Assembly: GCA_031261295.1 (NCBI GenBank)
Contig: JAISKT010000027.1
Coordinates: 1 to 44,508 of the forward strand
DNA length: 44,508 nt
Reading direction: 5' to 3'
Source: Candidatus Symbiothrix sp.
GTDB taxonomy: Bacteria > Bacteroidota > Bacteroidia > Bacteroidales > Azobacteroidaceae
Below, piece after piece: positions 7,701-14,919 of the stretch (the stretch's first letter is position 1; each line of letters starts with the position of its first letter). Below the pieces are notes generated by a model, which searched no databases, was not told the DNA's origin, and was given only the letters and a program-made list of their open reading frames with translations. Both the position numbers and the translations under genes were made by a program.

Positions 7701-10689
7701 TTATTCGGTAGCGAAAACAGGTTATGACACAGCTACAGGTAGTGTAACGGTAACGGATGCTAATGTAACCGAACCGGTGATATTGACGGAAACCCCCGCC
7801 CCCACAAGTTCAATTAAATATGTTGTACCGAATGGTACAGGCGATGGATCAAGTTGGGAAAATGCATTGGGAAGCATCAAAGATGCTTATGACTTGGTTT
7901 CTGCGCCCGACGATGAAGTACGTGTCAAAATAGGTTCGTATCCTTTCGAGGCGATTACGTTGAAATCGGGTGTACACCTGAAAGGTGGATACACCGGTGT
8001 TGGTGATACACGCGTATCAGACCCGTCACAAACGGTTTGGAATGGATCGGCTACTGCTACAACTCCTTTCTTGACCAATACGGCCGGATTAAGTGCAAGT
8101 ACGGAAGTAAGCGGCTTGACCTTTACAGGCACGAAAAGCACTACGCAAGCCGTCCTTCGCGTGGCCTTGACAGGTACCACAAGTATCGACCTCAAGTTTT
8201 TAAACAATATCTTTCAGGCAAACGAATCTGTTGAAGGCACCTTAGTGATCGGTGGAGCCGCAGGCAATACCGGTAGGGTTAGTTTTGAAAATTGCGTTGT
8301 AAGCAAAAACACAGCCACAAAGACTAGTTTATGTAATGGAGGTATTTACTTAGGCAGTGGTACCGCTATAAATGTTTCCGTAATCAATAGCACCATCGTA
8401 GGAAATTCCGTTCCCAATTATGCCGGAGGTTCCGGAACAGCCGGACTTTCCATGCGTAGTGGAACAACAAATAAAGTTAGCAATACTTTATTTTATGGTA
8501 ACACTACCAGTGCAGGTATAGGCAACTACTACAAAGGCGGTTCTGCAACCGTAGCATTAACAAATAATGTGAATGCCGGCGCTACAAACGTGACTATAGA
8601 TTTTGTTGATTATGCCAACAATGATTACCGCTTGGCTGCGACAGCAACCAATGCGATTGATGCGGGAAGTGATGTGGCAGGCGAATTTACAGCGACCGAT
8701 ATACTCGGCAATGCCATTACCGGTACTAAACGCGACATTGGAGCCTACGAATGGCAAGGAGGCGGAGTAGTAACCTATACCGTTACTTTTACGGTAAAAG
8801 ATGCAAGCGAAGTAGCCATTACGGATGCCGTAGTAACATTTAATGAAGTGGCGAATGCTGCCGGTGACTATGTATTTGCAAATATCGCTGCAGGCGCCTA
8901 CGCCTATTCGGTAGCAAAAACAGGTTATGTAACTGCTACAGGAAGTGTAACGGTAACAGATGCCGATGTTACAACAGACATCACACTACAACTTACACCG
9001 GTAACCGGAGATCCTATCCTGATCGCAACGAAAACCGATTTGATAGCTATCGCTACTGATCTTACGGCAGAGTACAAACTGACGGCCGACATTGACTTGG
9101 CCGGCGATGACTGGACTCCAATAGGAACAAGTGATGATCCTTTCACAGGAAAATTGTATGGAGACGGTCATTCCATTCAAAACATCAGCATTACATCAGG
9201 GAACTATGTCGGCTTGTTCGGAGCTTTGGCTTCCGGAGCCATCATTGATGATGTGCATATTGACGGCGGATCAATCACCGGTACGGATTATGTGGGTGGT
9301 ATTACGGCTTATGTAAAAGGCTCTGTAGCCGGTGGCGCAGGTGTCATTATTCGTAATAGCAGCAATAGCGCAACAATCACAGCAACAGGAAGCGCCTCTC
9401 ATACAGGTGGTTTGGTTGGTGGTGTAGGTCTGACAACAGCCGGAAGTGTTTTCACTCTCTCTACAAGCTACAATACCGGAAATGTTCAGGCCGGCGGATT
9501 ATATGCAGGTGGTTTGGTCGGTTGGATAAATGGTAATGGTACTGCTACGATTACCGATTGTTATAACAGCTCTACGGTTGCTACTTCAAGTACCGGCTCT
9601 TCATACATCGGTGCAATAGTAGGATATATGTATCAGGTTAATTCTACCGCCGATTGCAAATACACTGTAACAAATTGTTATGCAACAGGTGTTCTTACTA
9701 CAACGAATGCTTCCGGGCTAATCGGACGTATTGCCAATGCAGCAACTACACATGTAGAAAATAATGCGGCTTTAATGGAAAGCATTTCGGGAACGGCTTC
9801 CTATGCAAATGCCATTTTGGGCTATAACGCAGCCAATGCAGTATTGACTAACAATCAAGTCAGTTCAAGTATGCTTGTAAGAGGTACGGTTATATCGGCT
9901 GAAGATAGCAGACAAGGCGGCATACGTATTCCGCTTGAGAATGCTAAAACAGCAGCATTCTACGCCGCTACTCTTCCAACCTGGGATTTCACCAATATAT
10001 GGACAATCGATGAAGGTGTAAGCTATCCGTATTTCAAATATCAAGGCGCACCAATTGCAACCTATACCGTTACTTTTACGGTAAAGGATGAAAGTGCAAC
10101 AGCCATTACGGATGCAGTAGTAACTTTCAACAATAAAGCTAACGCGGCAGGTAATTATGAATTTGCCAATATCGCTGCAGGCGCCTACGCTTATTCGGTA
10201 GTAAAAGAAGGTTATGAAGCAGCTACAGGCAATGTAACCGTAACGGATGCCAATGTCGTAGTAGATGTCACACTACAACTTATACCGGTAATTCCAACAT
10301 ACAGTGTCACTTTTGTGATAACAGATGCAAGTGGAGCAGCCATTACCGATGCGGTGGTAACATTTGACAATGTAGAATATCCTGAAGGTAATTATATCGT
10401 TGCAGACCTCGTTGCCGGTACTTATACGTATATGGTAGAAAAAGAAGGTTATGAAGCCGCTACAGGTAACGTAACAGTAACGGATGCCAATGTAACAGTA
10501 CCTGTAACATTAGCAACAGTTGTTGGTATCGGGTCGGTCAATGCCAATGATGCGATTGTTTCTACTAAATACTACAACTTGCAAGGTATAGAAGTAGCTC
10601 CGAAAGCAAAAGGTATTTATATTGTAAGAAATACTCACGCTTCAGGCAAAGTTACTTCTTCTAAAGAACTGGTGGTAAAATTGAAATAA
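4777..10689 (+). CDS. Giant secreted multi-module GLUG / carboxypeptidase-regulatory-like repeat protein
   Basis: A 1970-aa protein with a signal peptide (MKKLTQFLVAFMLLLGGTQS, cleaved near VSA at residues 21-23). Modules in order: GLUG block 1 (about 30-425); beta-sandwich repeat R1 (from 430); GLUG block 2 (about 510-845); R2 (853) and R3 (931); a right-handed beta-helix-like region opening 'YVVPNGTGDGSSWENALGSI' (about 1010-1325); R4 (1332); GLUG block 3 (about 1410-1755); R5 (1761) and R6 (1841); and a C-terminal tail with 'YYNLQGIEV' and 'GIYIVRNTHASG'. The R units are about 77 aa, read TYTVTFTVKD...ITDAVVTFN...GNYVF..IAAG.Y.YSV.K.GY..ATG.VTVTDANV, and resemble PEGA/carboxypeptidase regulatory-like domains. 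The tail matches those of the 446-aa protein and protease 3. No enzyme motif is visible. The likely role is a long surface-anchored or secreted adhesin or scaffold (inference). Confidence 0.85.
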   Translation: MKKLTQFLVAFMLLLGGTQSVSAYDYAVGAGTDTSPYEVATAADLAGIKDNLTAVYKLTADIDLTDVTWTPIAPSAAYGSAYPIPAANTTFTGKVYGEGHKISNITYSARVGAVGLFGILGPGASIDNLHIASGAFTSSTQSGTTYSRVGSIAARIYIPADATAGVSITNCSNAATVTSAVAMGNSGNATGGLVGEIGILSTTQAVNISNCVNTGNVSGALHSGGLVGRIGQNSTTAIAATVNITNSYSNATLSRNDVVNIGTYIGGIVGINYAKLTINNCFAAGAIENITSKTDRNYTNITGGIVGSIGVNGTVTNSVALQTAISAQRPGNYGGNPDQTAFRIRGSSTGTLTNNYASDAIVITDSVGTVVPVTSTDAASPQGADVTLADAQTAAFYTGLGWDFTNIWEITAGGFPTLKPVTASGPVPTTYTVTFTVKDASATAITDAVVTFNSVANAAGNYVFADIAAGEYAYSVTKAGYVTATGNVTVSDANVTKDITLELEPVVGGPILIATRAALAAIATDLTAEYKLTADIDLAGEDWTPLGTFTGTLDGNGYAIKNISINSSAANVGLFSELGNGATITGVNIVGGSITATAAVTKVGGIAGNISGTNVTITNSGNSANITATATTGTSGTTAPHVGGIVGSIAGSLTITSSFNKGTISGGLYTGGIIGGSVSTATGLSISNCYSQAAISSNYASAYVAQIAGYAYQGGPYVIENCYATGTVNSKYATGLVGRIKNAASSNIRNNVALMDDITGDASHAHPTLGYDANTIAYSNNYYNSAMTGISGTVVLAARQNGTATTTLDDAKTAAWYATNLSAWDFTNIWSIEEGSLPILKWEVTTTPPAPTTYTVTFTVKDESAADITDAVVTFGGTTKAVGEYVFTDVAAGTEIAYSVSKDGYITQSGTLDVVDGNVTKDIILIATPATTYTVTFTVADAGATAITDAVVTFNEVANAAGNYVFTEIAAGTYAYSVAKTGYDTATGSVTVTDANVTEPVILTETPAPTSSIKYVVPNGTGDGSSWENALGSIKDAYDLVSAPDDEVRVKIGSYPFEAITLKSGVHLKGGYTGVGDTRVSDPSQTVWNGSATATTPFLTNTAGLSASTEVSGLTFTGTKSTTQAVLRVALTGTTSIDLKFLNNIFQANESVEGTLVIGGAAGNTGRVSFENCVVSKNTATKTSLCNGGIYLGSGTAINVSVINSTIVGNSVPNYAGGSGTAGLSMRSGTTNKVSNTLFYGNTTSAGIGNYYKGGSATVALTNNVNAGATNVTIDFVDYANNDYRLAATATNAIDAGSDVAGEFTATDILGNAITGTKRDIGAYEWQGGGVVTYTVTFTVKDASEVAITDAVVTFNEVANAAGDYVFANIAAGAYAYSVAKTGYVTATGSVTVTDADVTTDITLQLTPVTGDPILIATKTDLIAIATDLTAEYKLTADIDLAGDDWTPIGTSDDPFTGKLYGDGHSIQNISITSGNYVGLFGALASGAIIDDVHIDGGSITGTDYVGGITAYVKGSVAGGAGVIIRNSSNSATITATGSASHTGGLVGGVGLTTAGSVFTLSTSYNTGNVQAGGLYAGGLVGWINGNGTATITDCYNSSTVATSSTGSSYIGAIVGYMYQVNSTADCKYTVTNCYATGVLTTTNASGLIGRIANAATTHVENNAALMESISGTASYANAILGYNAANAVLTNNQVSSSMLVRGTVISAEDSRQGGIRIPLENAKTAAFYAATLPTWDFTNIWTIDEGVSYPYFKYQGAPIATYTVTFTVKDESATAITDAVVTFNNKANAAGNYEFANIAAGAYAYSVVKEGYEAATGNVTVTDANVVVDVTLQLIPVIPTYSVTFVITDASGAAITDAVVTFDNVEYPEGNYIVADLVAGTYTYMVEKEGYEAATGNVTVTDANVTVPVTLATVVGIGSVNANDAIVSTKYYNLQGIEVAPKAKGIYIVRNTHASGKVTSSKELVVKLK

Positions 10690-10710
10690 AGCTTTCCAAA
10701 AGGACTCTCA

Positions 10711-10740
10711 ACAAATCCCTGCCGGAAGGTAGGGATTTGT
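10711..10740. terminator. Hairpin with GGAA tetraloop (rho-independent terminator-like)
   Basis: ACAAATCCCT pairs perfectly with AGGGATTTGT around GCC-GGAA-GGT, giving a 13-bp stem with a GGAA tetraloop, 21 nt after the stop of the giant GLUG gene and followed by T-rich sequence. A variant copy with pairing-preserving changes is at 14840-14869. Confidence 0.8.
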
Positions 10741-10759
10741 TTCTGCTATTTTTATTAAT

Positions 10760-10777
10760 AACACAAATTTAAATTCC
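10760..10777 (+). promoter_or_regulatory. Shared AT-rich leader upstream of the phosphatase gene
   Basis: AACACAAATTTAAATTCC lies 8 nt before the ATG at 10786 and is identical to 18 nt of the leader at 4759-4776. Confidence 0.5.
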
Positions 10778-10785
10778 TATTTTAC

Positions 10786-13700
10786 ATGAAAAAGACACAA
10801 TTGTTTTTTAGTCTTTTACTTACATTTATGTTCTTTGCAGCATCTGCATTTGCACAGACATCAACAACGAATTGGGGTTCTACTACTTCCGGTCAGCCGG
10901 ATGGACCTTACATTTTTTACACTGCAGAAGGAGTTAAAGTTATTGAGGTAAGTGAAACTGGAGTGGTTACTCAAAAATTGTGGGCAGGAGCCACACAATT
11001 GCCTTCAGGAACTTCTTTTGACGTCACTTCAACAGTAAACGACCCGACTACCGGCGCTCGTTCTAAGTTTAAAGTAACGATACAAGACGAATTGTCCCGT
11101 CCTCCCGGAGTAGCTCCGGCGCCGGATTCTTTGATCGTGTTGAGTGATGTTCACGCCAAATGGGCTCCATTCATTAGTATTTTGAAATCACAAAAAGTGG
11201 TAGATAATAATTTGAATTGGGCTTTTGGAAAAAATGCCTTGATGATCATTGGCGATGTTTCCGACCGTGGTGATGATGCCACTACTTGTTATTGGTTTAT
11301 TTATGAAATGCAACGTCAAGCAAGATTGAAAGGAGGTCAAGTGTATTTCAATATGGGAAATCATGACGAGTGGCGTGTTAAAGGTACAACTACTGATTTA
11401 AATGCAAAATATCCGAGAATTGCCACTTTTGTGGGTACTGCAGCTAGATTAGGTACCTCTTTCAGTACTTTCGGCACCGCTTGGTTCAGTGCAAATAGTG
11501 AATTGGGCCGTTTTTTCCGCGATGGTTGTGAAGTGATTCAAATCGTAGGCAGGGATATGTATATGCACGGTGGAATCTCTCCTTCTGTTGCTAATTTGAA
11601 CTTGACTATCGACCAGATGAATACGCAAGTTGCCGCCCAGTTCTTGGGTACGGGCAGAACCGGTAATGTGGCTACGATATTGAATACAGGTACAGGTACT
11701 TCTAATATTAATACCGGAGGAGTACTGTGGTACCGCGCTATGGTGCAGACTGCAGCTTATGACAACACCGTTTTAGAGCCTATTTTGACGAAGTTTAATG
11801 TAAAGCGCGTTATTATCGGGCATTGCGAAATACAGGCAAGTAGTGGTATTCAAACGGGTACCAATGCTGCTTTGGCTTACACGCGATATGATTATCGGGT
11901 AGTGAATGTAAATGTACCTACGCAGACTGCTTATGATAATAATGCCGGACGTGGAGCCTTAATACTAAAAGACGGTCGTACTTTTAGAATTTTTGATAAC
12001 AAGGGTACCGCTAAGCCAAACGAAGCCATACCGACACCTGCAGGATTCGTAATCACAGGACCGGATTCGGATGGTGACGGCGTTCCCGATGACGTGGATC
12101 AATGTCCGGATACTCCTGCCGGCACTCCGGTGGACGCTACCGGTTGCCCGATAGTGGATTCGGATGGTGATGGCGTTCCGGATTCTATCGACCAATGTCC
12201 GGATACTCCGGCGGGCGTTCCGGTGGATGCCAACGGTTGCCCGTTGAATGGGGATACTCCGTCCGTACCTCCTACATACAGTACGGCAGGGAACGACATC
12301 TGGTATTATATCCAATTCAATTACAATAAATTGGTTATTCAAAATGATGGAGCAGAAGCAATAACGACCATTCAAACGGCTGTAGAGAACAATGACGCTC
12401 AGTTGTGGAAAGTGGAAGGAACAGGAACGGCAGTAACGAGAGGAGAGTGCGTTGTTATCAGTAACAAGGCAAATCCGGATCTTAAACTCCGGTTTAAAAG
12501 TGTTACTGGTGGACAAAGTGGATTCTATGCTACAGCCGGCGCCGGTTCTTATCCCGGTGATGGTACGGATGCGAATGGTAATCCTGCTCTGGAATTAAAT
12601 TACCAAGGTAGTGGTTATGTTACTATCAATGCCCGCAACACGCATTACTATATCCGGCCGCTGGCTGATGCTGCCGGTTCTATGATTGGTAGAGATGGAA
12701 CAGATAATCCGAATCCGGACAAATGTAAACTGAACTTTATTTTACCGGAAGATATGTTCAAAACAGAACCTCCGACACCACCCTCGGAATTTGCAGGTGG
12801 CGACGGATCGGTAACAAGTCCATGGCTGATTTCAACTCCGGCTCAACTGAATGCAATACGGAATCACTATACTACCGGTAACTCTTATGAATTGACGCAG
12901 GATATAGATCTTACGGAATATTTAGCTTCCGGCGCAGGTTTCACGGCTTGGGGTGCATCCGGTTGGTTGCCGATAGGTCAGGCTGAAACCGACTATTTTT
13001 CGGGGACATTAGACGGCAAGGGATATACGATTAAAGGGCTTTGGATTAATAGCGCTGCTAATAATGTAGGACTTTTCGGATCTATTCGAGGAGCGGTTCA
13101 AAATTTGACCATTGAAACAGACGATGCCAAAGGGGGTGTCAAAGGGGGTACCATGGTAGGTATTTTAACCGGCGAAACAACCAATGATGTTTCTATTATA
13201 GAAAGTGTTTATACCAAGGGAACTGTATCCGGAGTTGCTTCTGTGGGTGGTCTCATTGGATATTCACAGTCTTATGGCAGCGCTCCGACCATTCGGAAAA
13301 GCTATTCTTCCGCTACGGTAACTGCAAGTACTTCACGTGCCGGTGGCTTGATTGGCTATATTAATGCCGGTCATGTTTACGATAGTTATGCTACCGGAAA
13401 TGTAACTGCAGGAAAAGGCACAAGCGACGATTACTCTCACGCAGGTGGTTTAGTGGGCTGGTTGGCTCTCGGCGCTACCAACAGTAGTATTGATAACAGC
13501 TATGCTACCGGAAATGCATCCGGAACAGGCATTAGAGTAGGCGGATTAATTGGAGCGCACAATGGTATTGTTACCAATAGTTATGCTTCAGGAACTGCAA
13601 CAACTACCAGTACTGCCGCGGAAACATTCATAGGTGGTTTAGTTGGAAGTACCGGTGGACCTATCTCCGGCGGAGGTTACAACAGTGCAACCGGTTTACC

Positions 13701-14787
13701 GGCTTACGGTGGTGTAGGAACAGATAAAACGCCGAACCTGACGAATGTAAATCCTTATACCGTGGCTGAGTTGAAAAAACAAGCTACCTATGTGGATTGG
13801 GATTTCACCAACATTTGGAAAATAGATGAAGACGCTTCTTATCCTTATTTTAAAACCGGACAAGTAGCGCCGACAACCTATACCGTTACTTTTGTGGTAA
13901 ATGACGGCGCCGCTGCAATCACAGATGCTGTGGTTAAATTGGGCGCTACAACTAACGCAGCAGGTAATTATGTGTTTACAGGCTTGGCAGCAGGTACATA
14001 CAACTATACAGTAACTAAAGCAGGTTTTGTTACAGCTACCGGTAGTGTAACAGTGACAGGAGCTAATGTTACAAAAACGGTTACTCTAACAGTATCTGGT
14101 GATTACTATTACATTCAGTTTGTTTCCACCGGTTTGGTTATTCAAAGCAATGGAGCGGAGCAAGCTACAACAGTAGAAGTTGCCGACGGCAGCGATGCTC
14201 AATTATGGGCGATAGACTATCCGGGTACAGCTCCTGTAACTAATGCAAGCGGTCAAATAGCGCTAATTACCAACAAAGCCAATCCGGCGCTTAATTTGCG
14301 TTATCTGAGTACAACCGCTGGCGTTGGTTCCGCTTTCTATGCAACTACTTCAAATGGCGCTTATCCTTCTGATACGGATGTAAATGGCAATAGTTTTATT
14401 TATCAATCAGGAGATTACACTTTTTTGAGCGCTCGTAATACGCTTTACAAAGCTTATCCTAAAAATGGCGGTGGTGCAGGATCAATTGTTTACCGGAGTT
14501 CATCAACCGCGCCTGAAGTAGATTGTAACATTGTTTTAGAGAAAGTGGGAGGTGTCGGTATCCATACTCCGAACACTAATAAGACGTTGAAAGCCTCTGC
14601 TTCCAATGGTATCTTGAAAGTGCAAGGTACAATTGCCGGCGAATCGGTTCGTGTATATACGGTAACCGGACAAACCGTTGCCAGTCAAACGGCAACCGGT
14701 TCGGAACAAACCATTCAATTACCTGCTTACGGCGTGTATATCGTTGTGGCAGGGACTCAAGCCGTCAAAGTGCTTGCAGGGAAGTAA
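10786..14787 (+). CDS. Secreted PPP-family (calcineurin-like) phosphatase fused to thrombospondin type 3, lectin-like and GLUG modules
   Basis: A 1333-aa protein. After a signal peptide (ending near SAFAQ, residue 24), residues about 110-370 carry PPP metallophosphatase motifs: D121-V-H123, G156-D-V-S-D160-R-G162, G191-N-H-D-E195, H261-G-G-I and G345-H-C-E348. These are the metal-binding and catalytic positions of the Shewanella-like/calcineurin-like group. Residues 427-488 hold two 31-aa thrombospondin type 3 repeats (DSDGDGVPD..DQCPDTPAG.PVDA.GCP), expected to bind Ca2+. Two paralogous segments of about 150 aa (about 500-660 and 1104-1255; YYIQF..LVIQ...DAQLW) look like ricin-B-type lectin domains. 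GLUG repeats span about 668-1025, and one carboxypeptidase-regulatory-like repeat starts at 1030. The C-terminal tail (from 1265) matches the 523-aa GLUG protein and proteases 1 and 2. The likely role is dephosphorylation of an extracellular phosphoprotein or phospho-sugar; the substrate is unknown. Confidence 0.85.
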   Translation: MKKTQLFFSLLLTFMFFAASAFAQTSTTNWGSTTSGQPDGPYIFYTAEGVKVIEVSETGVVTQKLWAGATQLPSGTSFDVTSTVNDPTTGARSKFKVTIQDELSRPPGVAPAPDSLIVLSDVHAKWAPFISILKSQKVVDNNLNWAFGKNALMIIGDVSDRGDDATTCYWFIYEMQRQARLKGGQVYFNMGNHDEWRVKGTTTDLNAKYPRIATFVGTAARLGTSFSTFGTAWFSANSELGRFFRDGCEVIQIVGRDMYMHGGISPSVANLNLTIDQMNTQVAAQFLGTGRTGNVATILNTGTGTSNINTGGVLWYRAMVQTAAYDNTVLEPILTKFNVKRVIIGHCEIQASSGIQTGTNAALAYTRYDYRVVNVNVPTQTAYDNNAGRGALILKDGRTFRIFDNKGTAKPNEAIPTPAGFVITGPDSDGDGVPDDVDQCPDTPAGTPVDATGCPIVDSDGDGVPDSIDQCPDTPAGVPVDANGCPLNGDTPSVPPTYSTAGNDIWYYIQFNYNKLVIQNDGAEAITTIQTAVENNDAQLWKVEGTGTAVTRGECVVISNKANPDLKLRFKSVTGGQSGFYATAGAGSYPGDGTDANGNPALELNYQGSGYVTINARNTHYYIRPLADAAGSMIGRDGTDNPNPDKCKLNFILPEDMFKTEPPTPPSEFAGGDGSVTSPWLISTPAQLNAIRNHYTTGNSYELTQDIDLTEYLASGAGFTAWGASGWLPIGQAETDYFSGTLDGKGYTIKGLWINSAANNVGLFGSIRGAVQNLTIETDDAKGGVKGGTMVGILTGETTNDVSIIESVYTKGTVSGVASVGGLIGYSQSYGSAPTIRKSYSSATVTASTSRAGGLIGYINAGHVYDSYATGNVTAGKGTSDDYSHAGGLVGWLALGATNSSIDNSYATGNASGTGIRVGGLIGAHNGIVTNSYASGTATTTSTAAETFIGGLVGSTGGPISGGGYNSATGLPAYGGVGTDKTPNLTNVNPYTVAELKKQATYVDWDFTNIWKIDEDASYPYFKTGQVAPTTYTVTFVVNDGAAAITDAVVKLGATTNAAGNYVFTGLAAGTYNYTVTKAGFVTATGSVTVTGANVTKTVTLTVSGDYYYIQFVSTGLVIQSNGAEQATTVEVADGSDAQLWAIDYPGTAPVTNASGQIALITNKANPALNLRYLSTTAGVGSAFYATTSNGAYPSDTDVNGNSFIYQSGDYTFLSARNTLYKAYPKNGGGAGSIVYRSSSTAPEVDCNIVLEKVGGVGIHTPNTNKTLKASASNGILKVQGTIAGESVRVYTVTGQTVASQTATGSEQTIQLPAYGVYIVVAGTQAVKVLAGK

Positions 14788-14803
14788 ATTTTAGAAAAAC
14801 GAT

Positions 14804-14833
14804 GTATGGGGCGACCGCAAGGCTCGCCCCTGC
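14804..14833. repeat. Palindromic element, intergenic copy 3
   Basis: The arms GGGGCGACC and GG(C)TCGCCCC pair around loop GCAA with one bulged C, starting 17 nt after the phosphatase stop. It is a 30-nt member of the same family as the copies at 3045 and 4706, and it lies immediately before a second terminator-like hairpin. Confidence 0.7.
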
Positions 14834-14839
14834 GAAACC

Positions 14840-14869
14840 AAAAATCCCTGCCGGAAGGTGGGGGTTTTT
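14840..14869. terminator. Hairpin with GGAA tetraloop, second copy
   Basis: AAAAATCCCTGCC-GGAA-GGTGGGGGTTTTT folds like the hairpin at 10711-10740. The core CCCTGCCGGAAGGT is shared, while outer pairs differ yet remain paired (A-T, G-T wobble). It ends in five T, so it is a convincing intrinsic terminator for the phosphatase gene. Confidence 0.8.
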
Positions 14870-14885
14870 ATCGAAAAATAATTTG

Positions 14886-14893
14886 TATCTTTG
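14886..14893 (+). promoter_or_regulatory. Bacteroidota -7 promoter box before protease 1
   Basis: TATCTTTG matches the TAnnTTTG consensus, 26 nt before the ATG at 14920 and just downstream of two hairpins, so protease 1 probably has its own promoter. No clear TTTG -33 box is visible. Confidence 0.6.
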
Positions 14894-14919
14894 CAGCAGA
14901 AAAATAATCACTAAATATC

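Noticed and set aside
6064-10689. Regular DNA repeats that might suggest a CRISPR array
   Set aside because: The units are about 230 nt, lie in frame in a coding sequence and encode a protein domain; there are no short repeats with uniform spacers.
12064-12249. Two 93-nt tandem repeats considered as a phase-variable array
   Set aside because: They encode thrombospondin type 3 repeats with normal divergence between units, and the unit length is a multiple of three, so slippage would not switch the gene off.
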